Source: Candidatus Saccharibacteria bacterium CG_4_10_14_0_2_um_filter_52_9
Lineage (GTDB): Bacteria > Actinomycetota > Acidimicrobiia > Acidimicrobiales > RAAP-2
Direction: 5' to 3'
Length of the DNA: 37,707 nt
NCBI GenBank assembly: GCA_903970515.1
Contig: CAJCJA010000040.1
Span: forward strand, 1 to 37,707
The stretch's first letter is position 1, and every line of letters starts with the position of its first letter. Position numbers and translations under genes: made by a program. Under the pieces are notes generated by a model, which saw only the letters and a program-made list of their open reading frames with translations, was not told the origin of the DNA and searched no databases. Shown in pieces: positions 1-7,660 of this stretch.

Positions 1-247
1 GGAGTCAATATACTTCCCTTATCAGGTATAATGGTAAACCGTTTTACAAGCAGCAGCGCCTTTGTTGGTGTGATACTGAGGAATCCATTGGCACTGAGAA
101 TTCGTTCGTTCAGGTCAGCGATGAACTCTTCTCGAGAAATCGGGAGAGTTCGTCATCGATCTGGAGCACCTTGAAGGGTTCATAAATCCTCCTTATCCCC
201 AAACATTCGACGCTGGCGTTATCTATCTCGTGAAAGAAGGAAAAATC
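1..247 (-). pseudogene. possible frameshifted gene fragment running off the window edge
   Basis: On the minus strand one frame is open from 247 to 113 (45 codons) and a second from 152 to the window edge (50 codons). They overlap at 113-152. Removing one CT dinucleotide from the CTCTCC run near 143-147 would join them into one reading passing through DDELPISREEF and NERILSANGFLSI. The predicted peptide has an ordinary protein-like mix of charged and hydrophobic residues, but I do not recognise the family. Plus-strand frames are also open here, so this may be chance. It is offered only as a candidate remnant or sequencing-error gene. Confidence 0.2.
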
Positions 248-386
248 TCAGCGATGAAATTCCTGCTTTAGGATGTGCCGCCCTTGGTGGGAATACTTCC
301 AGAGCCGTACAGAATTCGGAGGACCTTCGAACCGATTCCCTAACTCACTTTTCCTCTTCGGTAAGTCTTATTTCTGGGTCGATGAG
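1..386. other. AT-richer stretch with no confident gene
   Basis: This left edge is visibly richer in A and T than the rest of the window. It holds no open frame long enough to call. Short frames of about 45-60 codons are open on both strands, so coding status cannot be decided by eye. A TATAAT hexamer lies at 27-32 on the plus strand without a matching -35 box. On the minus strand an AAGGAGG sequence sits just ahead of an ATG near 186, but that frame is only 22 codons long. A possible decayed gene is listed separately at 1-247. Confidence 0.5.
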
Positions 387-459
387 TAGGGCCGGTGGGG
401 ATCGAACCCACGACCGAGGGATTATGAGTCCCCTGCTCTAACCACTGAGCTACGGCCCT
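387..459 (-). tRNA. tRNA with CAU anticodon (elongator Met, or Ile2)
   Basis: The minus strand folds as a complete 73-nt cloverleaf. The acceptor stem AGGGCCG pairs with CGGCCCT, the discriminator is A, the anticodon stem GGGGA/TCCCT has one G-T pair, and the T arm is GTGGG/CCCAC around TTCGATC. The anticodon loop CTCATAA gives CAU. CCA is not encoded. The D arm and anticodon arm resemble both actinobacterial elongator tRNA-Met and the lysidine-modified tRNA-Ile2, so the amino acid is left open. It lies 18 nt downstream of tRNA-Asn on the same strand and is probably co-transcribed with it. Confidence 0.93.
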
Positions 460-477
460 CAGGAAAAATCTGTTTGG

Positions 478-550
478 CTCCCAGAGCAGGACTCGAACCT
501 GCAACCTAGCGATTAACAGTCGCTTGCTCTGCCAATTGAGCTATCTGGGA
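478..550 (-). tRNA. tRNA-Asn (GUU)
   Basis: The minus strand gives a complete 73-nt cloverleaf. The acceptor stem TCCCAGA pairs with TCTGGGA, the discriminator is G as expected for tRNA-Asn, the D arm is GCTC/GAGC, and the anticodon loop CTGTTAA reads GUU. The T arm is GCAGG/CCTGC around TTCGAGT. No CCA is encoded. It starts 41 nt after the sigma-factor stop codon and is followed by the CAU tRNA. Confidence 0.97.
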
Positions 551-569
551 ATGCGCTACAGCAAAGCAA

Positions 570-597
570 CAATAGCACTGAGAGATTCGCACTATTG
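570..597 (-). terminator. candidate hairpin after the sigma gene
   Basis: On the minus strand CAATAGTGC can pair with GTGCTATTG across a 10-nt loop. This makes a 9-bp stem with two wobble pairs, and its first arm contains the sigma stop codon TAG. The sequence after it (TTGCTTTGC) is only loosely T-rich. It may be a weak terminator or a processing point before the tRNA pair. Confidence 0.35.
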
Positions 598-1437
598 ATG
601 GTCAAACCACGTCTGCAGGCGCTTTGCCTCCGGACTTTCGATCACGGCTCGACGGCATCGTTGAAGTCGCTTACTCATCGCTTGGCGCGATATGCCGTGA
701 CTCTTCGCAATCTCGTCAATGGACATGGTGCGAAATGTGAATTGCCAGAACGCGTCGAAATCTTCGCCGCACAGCCTTCGAAGCTCATCAATCACCCACG
801 ACGGCGCGTCACCTGTCTCGACGGATTGATTGGGCTCGGGCACATTGTCGAAATCGGCAGACACGTGCCGACGGGCGCTCAAGTCGCGGCTCATTTGAAT
901 AACTTCGGTAGCCTTCGCCTGCGAGATACCCAACGCCACGGCAACGTCGCGCTTGGTCAACTTCTCTTCAGGTTTACTTCTCTCGAGCTTCTGGAACGAA
1001 AGAATGCGTCGCATCTCCGTGTCGGAGAGACCGAGTTGTTGTTGGATCGCGAGATTGACGAGCTTCATTATCCAGTAGTTCGCGTACGTGGCGAATCTCG
1101 CGCCTTTTGAAGGATCGAAGCGATGTAACGCATTCACCAGTCCTTCAACGCCGGCGGCTTCCAAATCTTCGTTGCCGAAACGGTATCCTCGCTCGTTCAC
1201 CCTGGTACGAACGAGACCGCACGTGGCACGCAATAAGAGCGATTCGGCTTCTTGACCCTCTTGACGTTCGCGTAAGAGGCGCCGTCGCTCCACTTGATCC
1301 GCGACCGTGCCAGTCGACAACAGGCTCGAGGCGCGTCGACCCTTCTCAATCACTGGGTACAGTCGCCGCTCTTCATCGACGTCAAGGGGCGCCAACATCT
1401 CGAGGCCGCCGATGAAACCCCGGGCGCTCGGCGTCAC
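592..1437 (-). CDS. sigma-70 family RNA polymerase sigma factor, divergent
   Basis: This is a 281-residue sigma-70 family protein, expected to bind core RNA polymerase and direct promoter choice. A region 1.2-like stretch (LAPLDVDEERRL) comes near the N-terminus. Region 2 follows at about 75-130 with RFDPSKGARFATYANYWIM, then a region 3-like helical part, and a region 4 helix-turn-helix at about 238-265 (MSIDEIAKSHGISRQAMSKR). I chose the GTG at 1437 because it overlaps the dnaG stop as GTGA and keeps all of region 1.2; an ATG at 1398 is the alternative. It sits where rpoD usually follows dnaG. However, the region 2.4 motif WWIRQAITR of primary sigma factors reads YWIMKLVNL here, and the RTIRxPxHM segment is absent. 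It is therefore probably an alternative or degenerate sigma, not the main one. Confidence 0.85.
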   Translation of the reverse strand: MTPSARGFIGGLEMLAPLDVDEERRLYPVIEKGRRASSLLSTGTVADQVERRRLLRERQEGQEAESLLLRATCGLVRTRVNERGYRFGNEDLEAAGVEGLVNALHRFDPSKGARFATYANYWIMKLVNLAIQQQLGLSDTEMRRILSFQKLERSKPEEKLTKRDVAVALGISQAKATEVIQMSRDLSARRHVSADFDNVPEPNQSVETGDAPSWVIDELRRLCGEDFDAFWQFTFRTMSIDEIAKSHGISRQAMSKRLQRCRRAVIESPEAKRLQTWFDHQ

Positions 1438-3275
1438 GGTGCGGCACTGGACGCGCGCTCGAGCAGCCAACTCCTCAAGTCGCGCTCGGCGAGGTCGCCA
1501 TGCGGTGTGTCAAGCAAGGCGAGACGTTCCTTAACGTCGCGAATCGTGGTCATAGCAACGTCGGGGGCGATGGTGTTCGCGCGAAGTTGGCGTTCGATGG
1601 CCTTGAGCTCTTCGCCCACCGCGCTTCGCAGCAACTGGGCGATGACCGCGGTCACGTCCTCCGAGGAATACGTACGCTCTGACTCGTCGACCACGAGCTG
1701 ACTGAGGATTCGCACCGCCTCGTCGTCGCCGCGTCGTTCGAGGTTAACGACGACATCGGCGACGCTACGCCCCGAGGCGAGACTCTCGAACACGTCGCGC
1801 TGCGTCTCGTCAACGAAGTACTGCGCGATGAACCGATCGCCCGCGACCTTCGGTGCCTGCACGATCAGACGTAGTGCTTCGAGTCCCGGACGAGGCATGG
1901 ACGAGCGCCGTGCTGACGTGGAGAACTGCGACGGGTCCATTGGCTCATTGGGTACCTCGCGTGGTGCCGGCTGGGACTTCAGTTCGAGCAGTGTCGAACG
2001 TAGCAAGCGAGGTTCCAGACGCAGCGTGTCGGCCACCTGCATCACGTATTGATCACGCACCAATTCGCTCGGGTGCTCGCTCAGCACGCGCATCGCGGGT
2101 TCCGCGGCGCGCGCCCGTCCCTCGGGTGTCGAGAGTTTCGCCGAAGCCAGTACTCGATTGAGTCGGAACTGAAGGAACGGTACGGCGTTGGTGATCGCGT
2201 CGCGAAGTGCCTCGGGGTTGCTTTGGGCGAGTTCGGCGGGATCGCTCGTGCCGGGGAACTGCGCCACCGCAACCTCGACTTCGTGCTTCTGCTCCCACTG
2301 GTAGACCGACGCCGCCGCACTCTGACCCGCCTGGTCGGCGTCGTAGGCGAGCACGATGCGTTTGGCGAAGTTGCGCATGGTTTGGAAGTGCTCTTCACCG
2401 AGCGCGGTGCCGCACGTGGCAACCGCGCGAGGGAGTCCCGCCATGAAGAAGGCAATGACGTCGGTGTAGCCCTCGCACACGATGATCTCACCGGACTTGA
2501 CGATGTCGTCCTTCGCCCAGTTGAGCGCGTAGAGCGTGCGGCGCTTCGAATAGATTGGCGTCTCGGGACTGTTCTTGTATTTGGGTTCCACGCGACCATC
2601 GGGGCGCACGGTCTCACTCGCGCCGGGCAGGATCCGCCCACCCACGGCGACCGCCTTGCCCTGGGGATCGTAGATCGGAAATATGATTCGCGCCCGAAGC
2701 GCATCCTGGCGGCGTTGGGCTTTATTCACGAATCCGAGGCCCGTACCTTCGAGCACCTTGGCACTCAGGTTGAGCGACGAACTCAAGGTGTCCCAGCCGT
2801 CGGGCGCCCAACCCAAATGAAACTGTCGTGCTACGTCACCGTTGATCCCGCGCGTCTTTAGGTACTCGCGCGCTGGTCGAGCGTCGGGCGAGTTGAGAAG
2901 TCGCTCGTGATACCACTGGACCGCCTGATCCATCGCGGCGAGGAACTCCTGACGTTCCTTTCGCGCGGGTCCGGCGTTGGGGTCCTCGTGGAGTTCAATC
3001 CCCGCGCGATCGGCAAGGATGCGTACCGCGTCGGCGAAGTCAACGTGCTGGATCTCTCGCACGAAGGTGATCTGGTCGCCCGACGCGCGACACCCGAAGC
3101 AGTAATAAATTCCTTCTTCGGCGTTGACAGAAAACGATGGAGTCTTTTCGCCGTGGAAAGGACACAATCCGGTCCAGCGACGTCCCGACTTCTTGAGTGC
3201 CACGTGCTCACTTATGAGTGCCACGATGTCGGTGGCACCACGGACTTGTGCAATCTCACTGTCCGATATAGCCAT
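1434..3275 (-). CDS. dnaG: DNA primase
   Basis: DnaG makes RNA primers at the replication fork together with the DnaB helicase. The 613-residue protein opens with a CHC2 zinc-binding domain: Cys38, His41, Cys59 and Cys62 lie in CPFHGEKTPSF and CFGC. The TOPRIM catalytic core follows, with EGYTDVIAF and the acidic DADQAG motif. The C-terminal third is the variable helicase-interaction part. Length is normal for bacterial primase. I start at the ATG at 3275 because MAISDSEIAQVR is the usual N-terminus and a TACCTT -10 box lies exactly 6 nt upstream, implying a leaderless mRNA. A longer in-frame extension to 3323 lacks that support. It is the first gene of an operon with the sigma gene. Confidence 0.97.
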   Translation of the reverse strand: MAISDSEIAQVRGATDIVALISEHVALKKSGRRWTGLCPFHGEKTPSFSVNAEEGIYYCFGCRASGDQITFVREIQHVDFADAVRILADRAGIELHEDPNAGPARKERQEFLAAMDQAVQWYHERLLNSPDARPAREYLKTRGINGDVARQFHLGWAPDGWDTLSSSLNLSAKVLEGTGLGFVNKAQRRQDALRARIIFPIYDPQGKAVAVGGRILPGASETVRPDGRVEPKYKNSPETPIYSKRRTLYALNWAKDDIVKSGEIIVCEGYTDVIAFFMAGLPRAVATCGTALGEEHFQTMRNFAKRIVLAYDADQAGQSAAASVYQWEQKHEVEVAVAQFPGTSDPAELAQSNPEALRDAITNAVPFLQFRLNRVLASAKLSTPEGRARAAEPAMRVLSEHPSELVRDQYVMQVADTLRLEPRLLRSTLLELKSQPAPREVPNEPMDPSQFSTSARRSSMPRPGLEALRLIVQAPKVAGDRFIAQYFVDETQRDVFESLASGRSVADVVVNLERRGDDEAVRILSQLVVDESERTYSSEDVTAVIAQLLRSAVGEELKAIERQLRANTIAPDVAMTTIRDVKERLALLDTPHGDLAERDLRSWLLERASSAAP

Positions 3276-3281
3276 ACGTAG

Positions 3282-3287
3282 AAGGTA
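3282..3287 (-). promoter_or_regulatory. leaderless -10 box of dnaG
   Basis: TACCTT on the minus strand ends exactly 6 nt before the dnaG ATG and matches TANNNT. Transcription would begin at or within a base of the start codon. No good -35 box is visible. Confidence 0.6.
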
Positions 3288-3330
3288 CCCGTTTCGCGCC
3301 TCGAGAGAACCGGGTAACAGCACGCGTATC

Positions 3331-3336
3331 TAGACT
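3331..3336 (+). promoter_or_regulatory. leaderless -10 box of the ABC transporter operon
   Basis: TAGACT is followed by 6 nt (gccacc) and then the ATG at 3343. There is no Shine-Dalgarno sequence and no convincing -35 box. It is divergent from the dnaG promoter within a 67-bp spacer. Confidence 0.6.
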
Positions 3337-3342
3337 GCCACC

Positions 3343-4350
3343 ATGTCTGATTTCGCAGTTGAGGCGCTCAATATCGAACGAAGTTTCAACGAGGGTGAGG
3401 TTCGCGCCCTCGACGACGTGAGCCTTCACGTACCTCAAGGAGAGGTGTTTGGGTTGCTCGGTCCCAATGGGTCGGGCAAGACGACGATGGTGCGGATCCT
3501 CTCGACGATTCTGCTTCCCACTTCCGGCACCGCCACCGTCAACGGTTTTGACGTCGTCAAACAACCTGACGCGGTGCGACGAAGCATTGGTCTCGCGGGG
3601 CAGTACGCAACGGTCGACGAGAACCTGACCGGATCCGAGAATCTTCGCATGATTGGGAGTCTCAACCACCTGGAAAAGTCCTTCGTGGTTCCGCGCTCGA
3701 AGGATCTCCTCGAACAATTCGGCCTCAGTGACGCCGCCAACCGCACCACGAAGACCTACTCCGGTGGTATGCGCCGTCGACTCGACTTGGCGGCGGCCCT
3801 CGTGGCGAACCCACCTCTCCTCTTTCTCGACGAACCAACGACTGGTCTCGACCCCCAAAGTCGCCAGGACCTCTGGGGCATCATCGAAGGGCTCGTCGAG
3901 GGTGGCACGACCGTGCTGCTCACCACGCAGTACCTCGAAGAGGCCGACCGACTCGCGAAGCAATTGGTCGTCCTCGACCACGGAAAGATCATCGCCGAGG
4001 GGACGAGCCAACAACTGAAGACCCGCCTCGGAAACACCGTCTTGGTACTAAGTTTCTCGAACACCGATGACGCGGCGCGCGCGGCCACGTTTATCGCTGA
4101 CATCTCCGCGCAACCCGCGAATATCGACGGCACGGTGATCGAATTGACCGTGGAACACGGCCCCAACGCGGCGGCAGAAGCACTACGGCGCATCGACACC
4201 GCCGCAATTGTCCTCGTGGGTCTCACCCTTCGTGAACCCAGTCTCGATGACGTGTTCTTGAATCTCACCGGTCACAAGGCGGAGGATGCGACTCCCGACG
4301 AGAACGACGCTCCCTCGTCGAGGCGTCGATCACGAAAGGAGAGCGTATGA
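3343..4350 (+). CDS. ABC-2 type exporter ATP-binding protein (DrrA-like)
   Basis: This 335-residue ATPase would power the membrane permease encoded next to it. Walker A is GPNGSGKTT (40-48), the signature is SGGMRRRLDLA from 140, and Walker B runs into LLFLDEPTTGLDP (159-171). A C-terminal extension of about 100 residues follows the nucleotide-binding domain, as in the daunorubicin/doxorubicin DrrA subfamily. The TGA stop overlaps the next gene's start as ATGA, so the two are translationally coupled. The substrate cannot be read from the sequence. Drugs, lipids or glycolipids are the usual cargo of this group. Confidence 0.92.
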   Translation: MSDFAVEALNIERSFNEGEVRALDDVSLHVPQGEVFGLLGPNGSGKTTMVRILSTILLPTSGTATVNGFDVVKQPDAVRRSIGLAGQYATVDENLTGSENLRMIGSLNHLEKSFVVPRSKDLLEQFGLSDAANRTTKTYSGGMRRRLDLAAALVANPPLLFLDEPTTGLDPQSRQDLWGIIEGLVEGGTTVLLTTQYLEEADRLAKQLVVLDHGKIIAEGTSQQLKTRLGNTVLVLSFSNTDDAARAATFIADISAQPANIDGTVIELTVEHGPNAAAEALRRIDTAAIVLVGLTLREPSLDDVFLNLTGHKAEDATPDENDAPSSRRRSRKESV

Positions 4351-5150
4351 GCACTGCCGCCACGATGCCCGTGCGCTCAAAGAAGAGTTCGCTCCGCTGG
4401 GCGGTGAGCGACGTACTCACCATGGCGAAGCGAAACCTGATCGCTCTCGTACGCATCCCCACGTCGCTCGTCTTCGCGGTGATCCAGCCCGTTATGTTCG
4501 TGTTGTTGTTTCGCTACGTTTTTGGGGGCGTCATCGACGTCCCTGGCGTGTCGTACGTCAATTACTTGATCCCAGGGATACTCGTCCAAACCACGATTTT
4601 CGGCGCGGTGGGCACCGCGATCGGTCTCGCGGAGGACTTGCAGCGTGGACTCATCGAGCGATTTCGCGCACTGCCCATGGCGCGCATGGCTGTACTCGCG
4701 GGACGAACGGTTTCTGACCTCACGCGCAACGTCGGCGTCTTGATCGTCATTACGGTCGTTGGTCTTGCGGTGGGCTTTCGACCACACGGAGGCATCCCGG
4801 ACTATCTCGCCGCCTGTTTGTTGATGTTGCTTTTCGCCTACTGCCTGTCCTGGGGCTTCGCCTTCGTGGGTCTCGCCGCACCGAACTCCGAAACGGCGCA
4901 GGCAATCTCGTTTCCCATCATCTTTCCGATCACGTTCGCGTCAGCAATCTTCGTGCCCGTTGACAAGATGCCCGGGTGGTTGCAGCCCTTCGCTATCCAC
5001 CAACCCGTCAGCCAAGCGACCGACGCCGTTCGCGGTTTGATGCTCGGCACGCCAGTGGGAAATTCCGTGTGGGTCACCATTGCGTGGTCGATTGGCGCCA
5101 TCGCGGTCCTCGGACCGCTCGCGACCGCCAGGTATCGCAAAGTCGCCTAG
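4347..5150 (+). CDS. ABC-2 type exporter permease (DrrB-like)
   Basis: This 267-residue integral membrane protein has about six hydrophobic segments in the ABC-2 permease pattern and is the partner of the ATPase just upstream. A polar N-terminus of about 35 residues precedes the first membrane span. The conserved stretch FGAVGTAIGLAEDLQRGLIE is the usual cytoplasmic loop of the family, followed by RFRALPMAR. The family is associated with export of drugs and complex lipids; the true substrate is unknown. The gene overlaps the ATPase by 4 nt and the following thioesterase by one base, so all three form one operon. Confidence 0.9.
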   Translation: MSTAATMPVRSKKSSLRWAVSDVLTMAKRNLIALVRIPTSLVFAVIQPVMFVLLFRYVFGGVIDVPGVSYVNYLIPGILVQTTIFGAVGTAIGLAEDLQRGLIERFRALPMARMAVLAGRTVSDLTRNVGVLIVITVVGLAVGFRPHGGIPDYLAACLLMLLFAYCLSWGFAFVGLAAPNSETAQAISFPIIFPITFASAIFVPVDKMPGWLQPFAIHQPVSQATDAVRGLMLGTPVGNSVWVTIAWSIGAIAVLGPLATARYRKVA

Positions 5151-5584
5151 TGGCCAACGTCCTCGACGCCCCCGCTCTGCAAGAAATTCTCCACACCGCC
5201 TTTCCGGGAGCGGACGTTCCCCGGATCGAAGCGGTCGATGAGGATTCGGTGACGCTGCGTCAAGCGGTCGGGGACCGACACGTTCGACCTGGCGGGACGC
5301 TCTCGGGGCCTACCATGATGATGCTCGCCGACACCGCCGCGTGGATGGCGATCCTCGCCCAGATCGGTCCGGTCGTACTCGCGGTGACGACCAGCTTGCA
5401 CATCGACTTTCTACGCAAACCCGCTCTCGCGGATCTGCTCGCTAAGGCGACGGTGCTCAAGCTCGGGCGCCGCCTCGCCGTCGTGGACATCGGGATTTTT
5501 TCGCAGGACCATGAACAATTAGTGGCGAAGGCGCAGGTAACATATGCAATCCCTTCAACTCACAGCGAAAGTCCACCTCAATGA
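5150..5584 (+). CDS. PaaI-family hotdog-fold thioesterase
   Basis: This is a 144-residue hotdog-fold protein that probably hydrolyses an acyl- or aryl-CoA thioester. The segment HVRPGGTLSGPTMMMLADTA (44-63) carries the family motif, with Asp61 as the likely catalytic acid, and a strand with SLHIDFLRK follows. I set the start at the GTG at 5150, which shares a base with the permease stop (TAGTG). Further upstream the same frame runs through permease coding sequence. The stop overlaps the convergent methyltransferase remnant by 7 nt. Its presence in an exporter operon suggests lipid or acyl metabolism, but this is inference. Confidence 0.85.
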   Translation: MANVLDAPALQEILHTAFPGADVPRIEAVDEDSVTLRQAVGDRHVRPGGTLSGPTMMMLADTAAWMAILAQIGPVVLAVTTSLHIDFLRKPALADLLAKATVLKLGRRLAVVDIGIFSQDHEQLVAKAQVTYAIPSTHSESPPQ

Positions 5585-6321
5585 AGTCGAGCAGTCCTCG
5601 TCGCAATGGTTCCACGAAGAGTCATGGGAACCTCCACTTCTCCAGTCTGCGTCACCTCTTTGATGCGACGCCGAAGTTCGAGATCCATCGCACGACGTTG
5701 CGCTTCGGTCTTCATGATGGCGCCCGAGTAAGTCCCAAGCACCGCAAGCAACTCTTCGGTGGTGCGGCGCCACGTCCAGTCCACTTGCACCTCCAAGGCG
5801 TCAAAGAAGAGGCCGTCGTCACCAAGACGCGCACTCCATCCACGGGGTCGCCTACCGGTATCGGTCGGATTTTCGCGAAGTTCCGTAAGTCGAGCTAACC
5901 ACGGCACGTCGTGCCTGAAACCGTTCCACAACACGAAGATTTTGCCGCTGTCTCAGGACTCGGGCCATTTCGATGGTCGACTCGGGTTGCTCGAACCAGT
6001 GCCACGCCGAGGAAATGAGTACTGCGTCGAAGGACTCGTCAAATACAGGCAGGTGTTCCGCGCGACCGCTGAGCGAGTGAACGCCGGGACTTCGTCGCTC
6101 GAGCACCGCACGCATGTCGTCATCGGGTTCGACCACGGTAACGTTCGCGCCAAGTTCCACGAGCAGTGTGTCCATAGCCCAGTATCCGCACCCACCTCGA
6201 GGACGTCGCTGCCTCGAACGTCTCCCCACAACGCAGCCGCCTCTTGCGGCGGCGTCGGACGATACGCGTCGTACTGCTCAGCGACCGAGCCGAACCGCAA
6301 CCCGCGCCCGTCGTAGGTCAT
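5578..6321 (-). pseudogene. class I SAM-dependent methyltransferase broken by two frameshifts
   Basis: Three consecutive minus-strand frames together encode one complete methyltransferase of about 245 residues. The first part begins at ATG 6321 and reaches DVLEVG. The second resumes after about 6190 with the SAM-binding region (ELGANVTVVEPDDDM) and the AWHWFEQPES motif. The third resumes near 5954 with VLWNGFRHDVPWLARLTEL and runs to 5578. Alignment to the family pattern suggests one missing base in the GGTGGG run at about 6188-6196 and two missing bases after RVL at about 5953-5956. The glycine motif after LEVG also looks degenerate (CGYW). The ATG overlaps the glyS stop as ATGA, so it was once coupled to glyS. 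Assembly error remains possible. Confidence 0.85.
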
Positions 6322-7643
6322 TGGGGGATTCTCGTCCTAACTCGAATCTCATCGAGGAGGTCGGCAATCTTCACGCGGGTCTGCGCGGTGGTGTCGCGAT
6401 CACGCACGGTGACGCTGTGGTCTTCTAACGTGTCGAAGTCCACGGTGACACAAAAGGGCGTACCGATCTCGTCCTGTCGACGATAGCGACGACCGATTGA
6501 CTGGGTGACGTCATAGTCGCACATGTAGTGCGGTCGCAGTTCGCGCAGCACCGCCTCGGACACGCCTTCGAGTTCGGGTTTCTTCGACAGCGGCAACACC
6601 GCGACCTGGTAGGGCGCGAGTCGCCAGTCGAGTCGAAGCACCGTGCGAAGTTCGCCCTCGACCTCGTCCTCGTGGTACGCGGAGAGCAGGAACGCCATCA
6701 TCGCGCGCGTCGCACCGGCGGCGGGTTCAATGACGTAGGGCGTGTAGCGCTCGTTGGCCGCCTGGTCGAAGTACTCGAGCTTCACACCCGAGGCGTTCGA
6801 GTGTTGCGTGAGGTCATAGTCGCCCCGATTGGCGATGCCTTCAAGTTCGTCAAAGCCCCACGGGAACGCGAACTCGACGTCGGTAGTCCCTTTGGAATAG
6901 TGCGAGAGGTCCTCCTTTTCGTGTTCGTGCAGTTGGAGTTTCTCCTCGGGGATGCCGAGTGCGACGTACCAGTTGTAACGCTCCTTGATCCAGTACTGGT
7001 GCCACATGGGAGCGTCCGCGGGCGCCACGAAGTACTCCATCTCCATCTGCTCGAATTCGCGCGTGCGAAAGACAAAGTTCTGGGGAGTGATCTCGTTACG
7101 AAACGATTTGCCTATTTGGGCGATACCGAAAGGCGGCTTCTTTCGCACCGCGCCGAGCACGTTGGCGAAATTCGTGAAGATGCCTTGGGCGGTCTCGGGC
7201 CGCAGGTACGCCGTCGCGCCCTCGCCCTCGACGGGGCCAGCCTGGGTCTTGAACATCAAGTTGAACGCGCGCGCTTCGGTGAACTGCGTGGAACCACAAT
7301 TCGGGCAGACACCATTGATCTTGTCCTCGCGCCAGCGCTCCTTGCATCGCAAGCAGTCCACCAACGGGTCAGTGAACGTCTCGAGGTGACCAGACGCCGC
7401 CCACACCGCGGGTGGTCCGAGGATCGCGGCGTCGATGCCGACGATGTCACTGCGCATCTGGACCATCGACGTCCACCACGCTTGTTTCACGTTACGTAGC
7501 ATGTTCACGCCCAACGGGCCGTAGTCGTAGGTGGAGCGAAAACCCCCGTAAATCTCAGCCGACTGGAAAATGAACCCACGCCGCTTGCACAGATTGATGA
7601 CTTTGTCCAACAGGGTCGAGTCCAGGTTCGATGCGATTTCCAT
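6318..7643 (-). CDS. glyS: glycyl-tRNA synthetase, alpha2 homodimeric type
   Basis: This class II synthetase charges tRNA-Gly. The 441 residues match the single-chain dimeric form rather than the alpha2beta2 bacterial form. Visible features are the N-terminal RRGFIFQSAEIYGG, a CLRC...CPNC zinc-binding insertion, motif 2 (IGKSFRNEITP) and the motif 3 region GATRAMMAFLL. A C-terminal anticodon-binding domain ends with VTVRDRDT and VKIADLLDEI. The ATG at 7643 is preceded by a TAGCCT -10 box at exactly 6 nt, so it has its own leaderless promoter although hemW ends only 17 nt upstream. Confidence 0.97.
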   Translation of the reverse strand: MEIASNLDSTLLDKVINLCKRRGFIFQSAEIYGGFRSTYDYGPLGVNMLRNVKQAWWTSMVQMRSDIVGIDAAILGPPAVWAASGHLETFTDPLVDCLRCKERWREDKINGVCPNCGSTQFTEARAFNLMFKTQAGPVEGEGATAYLRPETAQGIFTNFANVLGAVRKKPPFGIAQIGKSFRNEITPQNFVFRTREFEQMEMEYFVAPADAPMWHQYWIKERYNWYVALGIPEEKLQLHEHEKEDLSHYSKGTTDVEFAFPWGFDELEGIANRGDYDLTQHSNASGVKLEYFDQAANERYTPYVIEPAAGATRAMMAFLLSAYHEDEVEGELRTVLRLDWRLAPYQVAVLPLSKKPELEGVSEAVLRELRPHYMCDYDVTQSIGRRYRRQDEIGTPFCVTVDFDTLEDHSVTVRDRDTTAQTRVKIADLLDEIRVRTRIPQ

Positions 7644-7649
7644 TCGTTC

Positions 7650-7655
7650 AGGCTA
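7650..7655 (-). promoter_or_regulatory. leaderless -10 box of glyS
   Basis: TAGCCT on the minus strand is followed by 6 nt (GAACGA) and the glyS ATG. It lies inside the 17-bp gap after hemW, giving glyS a promoter independent of the upstream operon. Confidence 0.6.
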
Positions 7656-7660
7656 CTGGA

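Noticed and set aside
27-32. TATAAT as a plus-strand promoter
   Set aside because: No -35 partner and no gene follows it in that direction; such hexamers are expected in an AT-richer patch.
3256-4014. Minus-strand open frame opposite the ABC ATPase, extending toward dnaG
   Set aside because: Overlaps intact Walker motifs on the other strand and runs through the divergent promoter region and the dnaG start.
5578-6321. Programmed frameshifting in the methyltransferase
   Set aside because: Two separate shifts would be needed and no slippery heptamer or strong following structure is seen; decay or sequence error is simpler.
6528-7499. Plus-strand open frame of 323 codons opposite glyS
   Set aside because: Shadow of glyS; no motif, no ribosome-binding site and no -10 box at its start.
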